Source: Kalaharituber pfeilii
Lineage: Eukaryota; Ascomycota; Pezizomycetes; Pezizales; Pezizaceae
Length of the DNA: 64,000 nucleotides
Assembly: GCA_015179045.1 (NCBI GenBank)
Contig: WHUZ01000025.1
Location: 496,001-560,000, forward strand
Direction of reading: 5' to 3'
Part shown: positions 1 through 8,745 of the stretch, piece after piece
Layout: every line of letters begins with the position of its first letter
Position numbering within the stretch: position 1 is the stretch's first letter
Program-made: the position numbers and the translations under genes
The notes under the pieces: generated by a model
Seen by the model: the letters and a program-made list of their open reading frames with translations, nothing else
What the model was told of the DNA's origin: nothing
Databases searched by the model: none

Positions 1-241
1 TACGCCCGTGAATCGCTCCGCTCCGCTGCGCGCTCCACGCCCAACAGCTGCCATTCGGCCCGCCGAACATACACCTCCGTAGCCACTCCGGCACCGCCAT
101 ATACAAACCTCCGTGGCGACTCCGGCACCGCCGTATACAAACCCCCGTAGCGACTCCGACCCGCCGTATACACTCCGCCGTAGCCGTAACATCCGGTGCC
201 TTCCAGCGCCCACCGGAGCCTAGCCCCTCACGCCCGTAACA
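1..241 (+). mobile_element. LTR 3' part in the left palindrome arm
   Basis: Mirror image of 1495-1735. It ends CACGCCCGTAACA at 241 and is followed by CTCAA (242-246), the reverse complement of the TTGAG target duplication of the right-arm LTR. It carries about four ~33-bp tandem units in the second half, as do the other LTRs of this family. The remaining 5' part of the LTR would lie left of the window. Transcription from this LTR would run toward the gene starting at 370. Confidence 0.85.
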
Positions 242-369
242 CTCAATCAGTAAACTTGCTGATATTGGCAGAGGAAAATTGTATTTAATATCTTCAACCA
301 GGAGATCTTTGTGTAAAGTTTAGTATCCCTATAAGCGATCTTTCCTACTTATTCTCTGAATAACTTACT

Positions 370-1004
370 ATGGCCTCCTCCTCTTCCGCTAACAAGCGGC
401 TACGATATACATTCACTACCGACTCCGAGTCTGACAGCCGCATGAGGTTCGGAAGACCAGTAAAATACAGCACAGATGAGGAAAAAAGGTCAGCGAAGCG
501 CAGTCATGATTTAAAGTATCGTCATAAAAAGAGACAAATTCAAGAGCTACAAGTATGTTAAACTTCCTTTTGTTATACACATATAAGAAATTAATATCCA
601 GTAGCTCCAAGAGGAAGACAGCGACTCACAAAGTGGCGCTGATAATGCTATACAAGTACCTGATATTGATCCTAATCCAACAAACCCAACGAACCCGCAA
701 CTACAATTAAGTCCATACGTTGGGCCTCTTGCTACCCTTGATGATTCTGATCTATTCAATGACAATAATGAACTCTCAGATGGTATATTTAATATTACTA
801 ATAAATATCACTATGTTGAATCATGCTAAAAACACATTAGTCACAGATTTGAATTCTCCGCCTCTTGCCAGCCAGGATTCTCTTGCGAGCCAGGATTCTG
901 ACACAGATCTGCTACTCCATTTAGATGATGGCTCTGAGTTCAACTATGCGTCAAACTCACAGACCACAAGCCAGCCTATCAATTCCTTAGCGCATCAAAG
1001 GTAG
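370..1004 (+). CDS. Unknown small protein, three-exon model cut by the palindrome centre
   Basis: Proposed exons are 370-552, 605-782 and 841-1004. The introns are 553-604 (GTATGT...TAG) and 783-840 (GTATAT, TACTAAT branch-like site, ...TTAG); both phases fit and give about 174 residues. The N-terminus is serine-rich, followed by a strongly basic stretch (GRPVKY, EEKRSAKRS, KYRHKKRQ) that could bind nucleic acid, then a long Asp/Ser/Asn/Pro-rich acidic tail. No catalytic motif is visible. The basic region resembles N-termini of some fungal mobile-element and regulatory proteins, but I cannot name a family. The stop at 1002-1004 lies just inside the start of the inverted arm, so the authentic C-terminus has probably been lost and this is a 5' fragment. 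The LTR ending at 241 lies 128 bp upstream of the ATG and could supply a promoter. Confidence 0.55.
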
Positions 1005-1366
1005 CAAGAGGCCCAACGTATGGACTTAATTGTAGTTGCGGGTTCGTTGGGTTTGTTGGATTAGGATCAATATCAGGTACTTGTATAGCATTATCAGCGC
1101 CACTTTGTGAGTCGCTGTCTTCCTCTTGGAGCTACTGGATATTAATTTCTTATATGTGTATAACAAAAGGAAGTTTAACATACTTGTAGCTCTTGAATTT
1201 GTCTCTTTTTATGACGATACTTTAAATCATGACTGCGCTTCGCTGACCTTTTTTCCTCATCTGTGCTGTATTTTACTGGTCTTCCGAACCTCATGCGGCT
1301 GTCAGACTCGGAGTCGGTAGTGAATGTATATCGTAGCCGCTTGTTAGCGGAAGAGGAGGAGGCCAT
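996..1366 (-). pseudogene. Mirror copy of the unknown gene's first exons
   Basis: Inverted duplicate of 370-740: exon 1 is 1366-1184, the intron is 1183-1132, and exon 2 runs from 1131 to the arm end. Exon 2 sequence is identical to the + copy until the arm ends near 996. It then reads into the unique spacer and meets a stop within a few codons, so this copy lacks intron 2 and the third exon. Both copies are therefore partial, sharing the start codon and the basic region. Confidence 0.6.
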
Positions 1367-3365
1367 AGTAAGTTATTCAGAGAATAAGTAGGAAAGATCG
1401 CTTATAGGGATACTAAACTTTACACAAAGATCTCCTGGTTGAAGATATTAAATACAATTTTCCTCTGCCAATATCAGCAAGTTTACTGATTGAGTGTTAC
1501 GGGCGTGAGGGGCTAGGCTCCGGTGGGCGCTGGAAGGCACCGGATGTTACGGCTACGGCGGAGTGTATACGGCGGGTCGGAGTCGCTACGGGGGTTTGTA
1601 TACGGCGGTGCCGGAGTCGCCACGGAGGTTTGTATATGGCGGTGCCGGAGTGGCTACGGAGGTGTATGTTCGGCGGGCCGAATGGGCAGCTGTTGGGCGT
1701 GGAGCGCGCAGCGGAGCGGAGCGATTCACGGGCGTAATAAGGAAATGATAGATTGCAGTGTTATAGAGAACTTAGAACACCGCTAGTATCTTGATTTCTT
1801 TTAACTATGCTATCGCCAGCCGGCGCTTATATAGACTTCAGCGCAGTCATACATAACTAGTCAACAAATGAATAAATGACTGGCAACGCGGTGATTCCTT
1901 ATCAATGCCAATACCTGTGGTAATAGGCACACGTAGCCGAAACATGCAAAAATAGTACGGGACAAAGATAACGAATGTACTAATGCATGTGCGTATATTA
2001 ATAAAGCTTTCGTAAGTAGAGTGCATGCATCAAGCTGCCAGGGTTTCGAATGACACACACTTCCGTAGTACTACCCTATCTCAAAAATGCGAGAATCAAC
2101 AGCCAAGCCTAACGGGTGATCAGTCCGGCCAGTCAGCATTGGTCTTATGTGGAAGAGGTCCCTAGAGAAAGAGGTGAGAGTGGGGGGGAGGAGCAAGAGG
2201 TGGTGGACGGAAGAGATAGAGGAGATGAGGAAAGAAGTCAACAGGCTGGCACGGGGGGGGATAGGGGCCAGAGCGAGGTTGACGGAGGGAGAGGAAGGGT
2301 ATAGCGACCCGTGGAGGGTGGTGAGGGTGGCGAAGGACCCTTTCGGAGGAACAGAGAGGATGGGAAGATTGAAAGATGAGGAGGGGAGGGAGTTGGAGGG
2401 GGACGGAGAGAAGGTGAGGGCGCTGGTGGAGAGGAATTTTGCGTGGAGGGAAGAGGGGGAGGCAGAGGCGGGGGAGGAGGAGGGGGAGGGGGAAGCGGAG
2501 GGGGAGGGGGATGAGAGGGAGAGGGAGAGAGTGGAAGGAGAAATGAGGGCTGCGTTGCAGGGCACCAAAAACAATTCGGCACCGGGACCCGACGGAATCG
2601 GATACCGATTGATCAAAGCTGCCCTGAAGACTCCCATCGGGGATGAGTTAGTGAGGGAGATCGCCGAAAACTGGATCCGGAACAGGACCCCGGCGGAGTG
2701 GAGAGAGATGAGGGTCGTCATGATACCGAAGCCGGGCAAGGACATCAAGACGGCGAAAGCGTGGAGGCCAATCAACGTGATGAATTGTATCGGGAAGATC
2801 GGGGAGAAAGTCATGGCCAGCAGGCTGCAGAAAGAAGACCGACTCTTCCACAGGCTCCAGCTGGGAGCACGCAAGGGGAGGAATGCGATCCAGGCGATGG
2901 CGAGGGCGGTGACAAAGGTGCAGAGGTGCCTGCACAGGGGGGGGAGAGCAGCGTGGGTGACGGCGGATGTTAAAGGAGGCTTTAACATCGTGAGGAAGGA
3001 GGTGGTCCTGAGAAGGATTGAGGAGAGGGGGAGCGAGGGGGTGAGAAAGAAGCGGAGGTGGCTGGAGGAGTTGATGGGAGGCAGGGAGTTTGGAGTGTGG
3101 TGGGACGGCGAGGAGAAAGGGAGAGGCAGGTCGAACGTGGGGGTTCCGCAAGGGTCACCACTGTCACCGGTCATCTTCCTAATCTTCATGGCACCCACCA
3201 TTGAGAAGATGGAGAGAAGGCTGAGAGGGGTGGCGATGGGGGCGGAGGTAGAAGTGCCATCGTACGTCGACGACCTGGCAGCAACGATCCTGGACTGGCA
3301 CGGGTACTGGGATATGGGGCGGCTCAGGGAGAAAGTGAAGGTGGCAATGGCGGAGGTGGCGGAAG

Positions 3366-3585
3366 TATAAAAGTTTGCAGAGAAGAGATTCTATTTTGCT
3401 CGCTCTATACTCTCGGGAGCTCTATCTATCTAACTAAGTACATGATTGCATTTCCTTTATTTATAGCGTCCAGCGCATTGTTTTTCCTTTGTTCCTGAAT
3501 CATTGGTGAAAGGTGTGAACCGTTGTTTGGCCCCATTTGGTTAGCATCATTCTGAGACCGGGTTCAGGGTTCTCCATTTCCTACA
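3366..3585 (-). repeat. Copia 3' LTR
   Basis: 220 bp. On the - strand it begins TGTAGGAAATGGAG and ends TTTTATA. It is the same as 8525-8745 except for one missing base in the GC(C)GTCC stretch near 3467. Confidence 0.93.
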
Positions 3586-5111
3586 CTCTCCCCAACTCTG
3601 AACAGCCGGTCTATCGATTCTACGACACAATCGTCGATGCTCTCCAATAATTCTTCTAGCTCCTCGGTTGAATCTCGTCGGCATTCCCAGTTGACCCATT
3701 CTTCCCAGTCGTCATTCGCAGGCGTGTTTTCCATTCTGTCATTGCTCTCTTGGGGAGGAGTTTCGTCAATGGATCGGCTATATTCGCACACCCCTGTATT
3801 CCCTGGATCTTCAGTAACCCCCGTTCCACTTGGTCCCGGATATAGTGGTACCGGTTGTCGATGTGGCGAGTTCGAGAGTGGTAAGATTTGTTCTTCGCTA
3901 GCTTTTCTGTGGCTTCGTTGTCGGTGTATATCGTTGTCGGTGTATATGGTGGGTATTTCCGTGACCCCCCACTCGTCTAGTAATTGCCGCATCCATGCCG
4001 CATCCTTTGCTCCTTCGGCAGCTGCAATATACTCGGCTTCCGAGTTCCCCGTGCTTGCCACACGCTGTCTTTTGCTGTACCAGAATACTATCTGGTTTCC
4101 TAGAAGTGCTATCATTCCCATGGTGGCTTTTGCTTTTCCCTGGATACGAAGCATCCACCACGATCTCTACTTTGGTTGTGGTTGCGGCGGAGATACTGAT
4201 TCCGACGTTTCTGGTTGAGTACAAGTATTCCAAAAGTTCCAATGCCGTTCGTAGGTTCCTCTGCGAGGGGGCTTGGACTCTTCTCCCCAACAGATTCACA
4301 GCTAGAGTAACGTCCGGACGAGTCATCCTCGCTATGTAAAGAAGGCTCCCCACTATTTGTTGGTATTTTTTCTTGTCGGCTGGTTCATTGTCGGGGTCTT
4401 CGGCATAGTCTTCCGCGTTGGACGGTACTGAGGGCCTTTCGCCACGTGCTCCAAGAGCGGTTGCAGTTCGTTCTATCAGACGCGTTTGGGTTAGTATTAC
4501 AGAATCTTTGTGCCACTGCCACTCCATTCCCAACAGACTGGTGGGTCGATCCGTTTTTTTCCAGTTCGACCCACTGTTCCAGTCCTTTTTCAATCTCATC
4601 AAGTTCAGTGGTGCTGCCTGCTATGCCTAAAAGATCGTCCACATGTTCTGCGACAATTTTGCCTTTCTCGTTGTCAATGAAACACCCTTCGTCGCTTGTG
4701 CACGCATATAGGCCTATCCCATTCAGCATTCGCACCAGCATTTTGTTCCACTGGTGTCCGGCTTGCTTTAGACCATAGAGGGCCTTGTTTAGTTTCCAGA
4801 TTTCTGTTTTTCCATCCTCGGCTATGTCGGTCACGTATACCTCGTGTTCTAATGGGGCCTGGAGATACGCAGCTACTACATCCCACTGTCGTACCTTCCA
4901 TCCTCTCTGAAGTGCGATTATGATCATCATTCTCCATGTTTCAGGTCTGGCCATTTGGGCATACGTCTCATCGTAGTTTATCCCGTATTCCTGGAGAAGC
5001 CTCTCCCCACCTTTCGGGCCTTGTACTTGGCAATGGATCCGTCCTCATGTCGTTTCACGACATAAACCCATTTAGTGTCAACGGGCTTGACTCCGTCTGG
5101 TAACTGTGGCA
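3564..5111 (-). pseudogene. Copia reverse transcriptase-RNase H, frameshifted
   Basis: Coding is spread over several frames. The upstream part (about 5110-4990) has the TKWVYVVK and YKARKVGRGF region. RT continues in 4954-4550 with WDVVAAYLQA, ALYGLKQAGHQW and the HVDDLL active site. The frame then moves at the A-run near 4554-4560 into 4550-4150 (LLGMEWQW, GSLLYIARMTRPD, VVDASYPGK). It moves again near 4140 into the RNase H end (NSEAEYIAAAEGAKDAAW, IYTDND). A short tandem duplication near 3916-3945 breaks the final part. All usual copia RT and RNase H landmarks remain, so decay is recent or the breaks are sequencing indels. Confidence 0.88.
3586..3597 (-). other. Copia polypurine tract
   Basis: On the - strand, GTTGGGGAGAG directly precedes the 3' LTR, which is the expected place for the plus-strand primer. 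Confidence 0.8.
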
Positions 5112-7793
5112 CTACTTCATAGACCCGTACTTCTTGAGTTGGGCCCTTTCACGTTCGCGAGCCTTGGCCCACTCCTTTTGATCGTTTCTTGATAAGACTT
5201 GGGTTTCACTTGGATGGTCGTCGTCTTTCCCTACTGCAAGCACTCGCCGACGTCGCCGTCCTTGTGATTCACGGTACTCACGTGATTCCACCCCCTTTTT
5301 GGATTCCTGCCGGTTCCTTGTACTTCGTCGCGGTGGGAGAGGAGTGTCTTCAAGTTCTCGGAATACAGTTCCCGTAGGTTGGAGTTCAAATCTCGTTACT
5401 GGGCTTGGTGGTCGGAATCCTTCTCCTGTCTTTTTGGGTGTTGTCTGTTCCCACGGCACATTAGCTTCAGGCGTTTTTGCTGAGGTTGGACTTGGTATCC
5501 GAGGAGGTGTAGCATACTCTTCCACCTCCTCTTCATTGGTTTGTCCCATGGGTACCATTCCCTCTTCGTCGTCCTCTTCTTCTTCTCTGGTGACTGGCTT
5601 TGGGTCCTTTGCTACAACGATTCTTTGGCCCGCATAGACGCGATATGTCCCATATGTGTGAGTGTACTCCACTATTATTCCTTCGCGGGCCTTGGGAGCA
5701 AACTTCCGCGTTTCCGTGTAGTCATGAATTATTACTTCTTCTCCGAACTTTCGAAGGTTGCTCCTTTCTTTGGTTAGGTCACTATCTGGGATTAGTCGCT
5801 TCAGTGGTTCCTGCCCCGTAGTTTTGTGAGGGATACGATTTTTTGTGTGCATTGCCCATTTCACTGCTTCATCCCATAGAGTTTGGCTAGTTTTGCCTCC
5901 TTCTATTGCAGTTCTGGCCATGGTTACTATTGTTCTGTTGGTTCGTTCCGCTACAGCGTTGGTTTCGCTGTGCCTAGGTACGGTTTCTTTTAGGACAATA
6001 CCTCGCTGGTCCAGCTCGGCCTGTAGTACGTGGTTTCTGAATTCACCGCCCCAGTCTCCCTTTATTGCTTTTGCTCTGTGCTCACTGAGGGTCTCCAGCC
6101 CGTTGATTATCGTGATGAGGGCATCTGTGGCTTCGGCCTTGGTTCTTAGGATCGCTCCGGCAGTATACCTGCTATAATCGTCTGTGGCCAGCAGGATATA
6201 TTCTTTTCCTTCTCGAGTTTTGGGAGTGATGGGTCCGACCAAATCTGCATGTATAACTTCGAGGGGTTGCTTTGTTCTTATTTGGACTTCTTGGCTTCTG
6301 GTGGATGGTTTCATGCTCTTTCCTTTTAGGCAAGCCTGGCAGCTTTCACGCGGTTTCTTACCTTTGGCTTCGGGGAGTTTTGACAGGGTGTCATATGAGA
6401 TATGGCCGTACCTTTCATGGAGATCCTTCAAATCATCTGCAGGTGCCATCCCAACTAACTTAATCTCTGACTCGGTGCCGTCGGGGATAACCCATTTGGT
6501 TTTCTTGCGGTCATGTCGTAGGTGCAAGAATCCAGCGCGAGTCCTAACAATGGCCCCTCCTTCTGTAGGCTTCCAGTCCAGTGGTTCTAGTACTTTCCCG
6601 CTGATCAGGTTGCTGAACTCAGGGTTGTACAGTACGTCTTTTAACTCAATTCGTTGGTTCTTGTGCATCATGACAACGTCTCCCTTTAGACGACACACAG
6701 TTCTGTGACCATCGTGGCCTTTAGTTGTTATTTTGACGGTTTTCATGTTCGTTAGCCATTCCTTTTGCATCGTGGTGTGTACGTCTGATGCTGTATCATA
6801 TTCAAACCATTCCTTGTCGACGTTGGCTGAATTGATCCTTACAACACTTATCTTTATCCCATGGTCGTCCTCCTGGTCCGAGTCTCCAAGGTCCACCTTT
6901 TTTGCCTCTGCATTTTGTTTCTTCTTCTCATCCCTCTTCTTCGTGTAGCATTCGGTTTCTGTATGTCCTTTGCCGCGCCATCCCTTGACATCCTGGCAGT
7001 ATTTGCATTCTTTTTTGTTGTCCTTTTTGGCTTCAGTTTTAAGCACAACAGGATCATCTTGGGTTCCAACATTATTCCGCTTCCTTTTCTTGTCCGGAAT
7101 GTATCTTTCCAATTCCCGAGTGACATCGCCGTATGTAAAGCTACTTTTCGTCCTTATGTTTCCTACCACATTGTGGTAATATTCGGGGATGGATAGCAGG
7201 AGGAATTCCGCTTTTATTCGATCGTTGTATGCCATTTTATTCGTTAGTTCGCCGAACTCAAGCATATCAGCGTCATCTTTGTCGAACGTGGCATTTGCTA
7301 TGGTCGACCTCAAGTAGTTCCACCTTCTTTCATACTCGGCTATGTGTTCTGTAATGGATGCCTTCCGGTCGTCAAAGTCGTATTTTAACACTTGTCCTAG
7401 TACCGCCCCCAAATCAGTTATCGTTTTTCCCTCATACTTCGCTATTAGCATTTTGTAGGCCTCCGTGGCTGTGTCGCATAGTTCGATTAGCGGCTTTATC
7501 TCGTCTTCACAGTTCTTCAGCATTGTCATCATGGCAAAGTCGTTGGCTGTTTCCCATGTATCTTCGTCTGTGAGATCGCTAATCGTACCATCTTCCATCT
7601 TTATCTTTCCTTTGCTATCTATTTCCCCAGTGACTATGTGCCAGAAGCTCTTTTTGCCTATTTTGCATACCCGTAGTGCTCGTCGTATGTTCTTGATCCA
7701 TCCAGCATAATTCTCCTGTCCCTTCAGTTTCATATCCAGCTTTGGAATCATGTGGAACGAAATGGACGCTGGTTTAGCATCTTTGTCAGCCAT
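5112..7793 (-). CDS. Copia Gag-protease-integrase polyprotein (893 aa)
   Basis: Residues 1-240 are a Gag-like helical region. A stretched CCHC knuckle follows at C263, C266, H277 and C282. The protease motif is DTAS at about 333, where copia proteases usually have DSGA. The pre-integrase zinc site is H459, H464, C485 and C488. The integrase catalytic triad is D516, D580 and E616, with 35 residues between the last two. The C-terminus is acidic and Pro-rich. The frame is open upstream to about 7930, overlapping the end of the 173-aa ORF, so translation could start earlier. It ends before RT, whereas related elements continue into RT; a frameshift near 5110 is likely. It lies in a full copia element on the - strand. 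Confidence 0.92.
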   Translation of the reverse strand: MADKDAKPASISFHMIPKLDMKLKGQENYAGWIKNIRRALRVCKIGKKSFWHIVTGEIDSKGKIKMEDGTISDLTDEDTWETANDFAMMTMLKNCEDEIKPLIELCDTATEAYKMLIAKYEGKTITDLGAVLGQVLKYDFDDRKASITEHIAEYERRWNYLRSTIANATFDKDDADMLEFGELTNKMAYNDRIKAEFLLLSIPEYYHNVVGNIRTKSSFTYGDVTRELERYIPDKKRKRNNVGTQDDPVVLKTEAKKDNKKECKYCQDVKGWRGKGHTETECYTKKRDEKKKQNAEAKKVDLGDSDQEDDHGIKISVVRINSANVDKEWFEYDTASDVHTTMQKEWLTNMKTVKITTKGHDGHRTVCRLKGDVVMMHKNQRIELKDVLYNPEFSNLISGKVLEPLDWKPTEGGAIVRTRAGFLHLRHDRKKTKWVIPDGTESEIKLVGMAPADDLKDLHERYGHISYDTLSKLPEAKGKKPRESCQACLKGKSMKPSTRSQEVQIRTKQPLEVIHADLVGPITPKTREGKEYILLATDDYSRYTAGAILRTKAEATDALITIINGLETLSEHRAKAIKGDWGGEFRNHVLQAELDQRGIVLKETVPRHSETNAVAERTNRTIVTMARTAIEGGKTSQTLWDEAVKWAMHTKNRIPHKTTGQEPLKRLIPDSDLTKERSNLRKFGEEVIIHDYTETRKFAPKAREGIIVEYTHTYGTYRVYAGQRIVVAKDPKPVTREEEEDDEEGMVPMGQTNEEEVEEYATPPRIPSPTSAKTPEANVPWEQTTPKKTGEGFRPPSPVTRFELQPTGTVFRELEDTPLPPRRSTRNRQESKKGVESREYRESQGRRRRRVLAVGKDDDHPSETQVLSRNDQKEWAKARERERAQLKKYGSMK

Positions 7794-7932
7794 GTTGGCG
7801 GGCTGTTCTGGTTCACTTTGGATTTCTTCCTGAGATTGCGAGGGCTCGACAAATTCGGCTTCTTGTTGTAGTTGTTCTTCTGCCGAGTATTCTGATTCCC
7901 AGATGTCAAGCGGTGTAGTTGCCAGGTTGGTA

Positions 7933-8454
7933 TCAGATAAGGCTCAGCGCTGCTGAGTATCTGTCAATAGCTTGGGGTATAGATAGACTGTTGTTTAAGA
8001 GGATATCAGTCCACAAAAGTCCCTGCTGTATTCCGAGACCAAATATTGGCCTGAGTATGTGTGGTGGTACGAATCCGTAGGTTCCAATATCAAGTGGGTC
8101 CTCGATCAGAAATTCGAAGATGTTGGGCTGGATTTCTTTCACTTGGACTTGTTCGTTGAATCGGACGGTCTTTTCCTTGCGTAAGGGTGTAGCTTTTCTA
8201 GTGATGTGAGCTTTTAGGGGGCGTCCTGTCCGTTTCTGCCACTCGATTTGCTTCCTAGGTGCTTTTGGGGCGTTGCGTAGTGTTTTGTTTTTCTCTTCCT
8301 CTTTTTGGGAAAGTATGCTTTCGATTGCGTCCTCTAGCGCCTCCGGGGTGTATGCTTTGTGTACGCTTTCGATTTCTGGGCAGTCAAGGAAGTAGATTTC
8401 TGAATCGTACTTTCGGGGTCGTTTGTTGTCTGCTGATCGGGGCTTTGAGGGCAT
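7933..8454 (-). CDS. Copia leader ORF, unknown function (173 aa)
   Basis: Lies between the PBS and gag. It begins MPSKPRSADNKRPRKYDSE, is rich in Lys/Arg/Glu in the middle (EEEKNKTL, RKQIEWQKR), and ends RYSAALSLI. Its TGA overlaps the point where the gag frame opens, only one frame away, so a single frameshift would fuse the two into a longer Gag. No known domain is visible. Either it is a genuine extra ORF, a programmed frameshift product, or the true Gag N-terminus separated by an indel. The first ATG after the PBS supports it being translated. Confidence 0.6.
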   Translation of the reverse strand: MPSKPRSADNKRPRKYDSEIYFLDCPEIESVHKAYTPEALEDAIESILSQKEEEKNKTLRNAPKAPRKQIEWQKRTGRPLKAHITRKATPLRKEKTVRFNEQVQVKEIQPNIFEFLIEDPLDIGTYGFVPPHILRPIFGLGIQQGLLWTDILLNNSLSIPQAIDRYSAALSLI

Positions 8455-8509
8455 CTGTCGAAGTCGCTTTCCCGTCTGGTTGCGATTGTTGGTTCAGCGT
8501 TGGCGCTTC

Positions 8510-8524
8510 ACCGGGCTCATAACC
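8510..8524 (-). other. Copia primer-binding site, initiator-Met half-tRNA type
   Basis: On the - strand, GGTTATGAGCCCGG immediately follows the 5' LTR. It is complementary to the CAT anticodon stem-loop of initiator tRNA-Met (CCGGGCTCATAACC) rather than to a tRNA 3' end. That is the half-tRNA priming described for Drosophila copia. The assignment is from remembered tRNA structure, not a search. Confidence 0.65.
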
Positions 8525-8745
8525 TATAAAAGTTTGCAGAGAAGAGATTCTATTTTGCTCGCTCTATACTCTCGGGAGCTCTATCTATCTAACTAAGTAC
8601 ATGATTGCATTTCCTTTATTTATAGCCGTCCAGCGCATTGTTTTTCCTTTGTTCCTGAATCATTGGTGAAAGGTGTGAACCGTTGTTTGGCCCCATTTGG
8701 TTAGCATCATTCTGAGACCGGGTTCAGGGTTCTCCATTTCCTACA
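8525..8745 (-). repeat. Copia 5' LTR
   Basis: 221 bp, the upstream LTR on the - strand. It is followed on the + strand by the GGAAG duplication and the rest of LINE-A. Confidence 0.93.

Larger units (their letters stand above)
1..1735. repeat. Large near-perfect palindrome (inverted duplication)
   Basis: Position x on the + strand matches position 1736-x on the - strand. The arms run 1 to about 740 and about 996 to 1735, with a unique spacer of about 255 bp. Identity is complete where I compared it, up to the first mismatches near 737-741. Each arm holds the distal 241 bp of an LTR, its TSD and the 5' half of a small gene. The left arm starts at base 1, so the palindrome may extend beyond the window. 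It could be a recent inverted duplication or an assembly or foldback-read artefact. Confidence 0.95.
3366..8745 (-). mobile_element. Ty1/copia LTR retrotransposon, full-length structure
   Basis: Two ~220-bp LTRs (3366-3585 and 8525-8745) flank a 4.9-kb interior and differ by one indel that I can see. GGAAG precedes (3361-3365) and follows (8746-8750) the element, and it lies inside LINE-A ORF2. Order on the - strand is 5' LTR, PBS, small ORF, gag-protease-integrase, RT-RNase H, PPT, 3' LTR. Integrase before RT defines the copia order. The LTRs start TGTAGGAAAT and end TTTTATA, an unusual TG...TA terminus. It is the youngest layer of this nest, yet the pol region carries several frameshifts. 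Confidence 0.95.

Noticed and set aside
2071..3201. 376-codon minus-strand ORF, Pro/Ser/Leu-rich
   Set aside because: Antisense shadow of the purine-rich LINE-A ORF2; the sense strand carries RT motifs.
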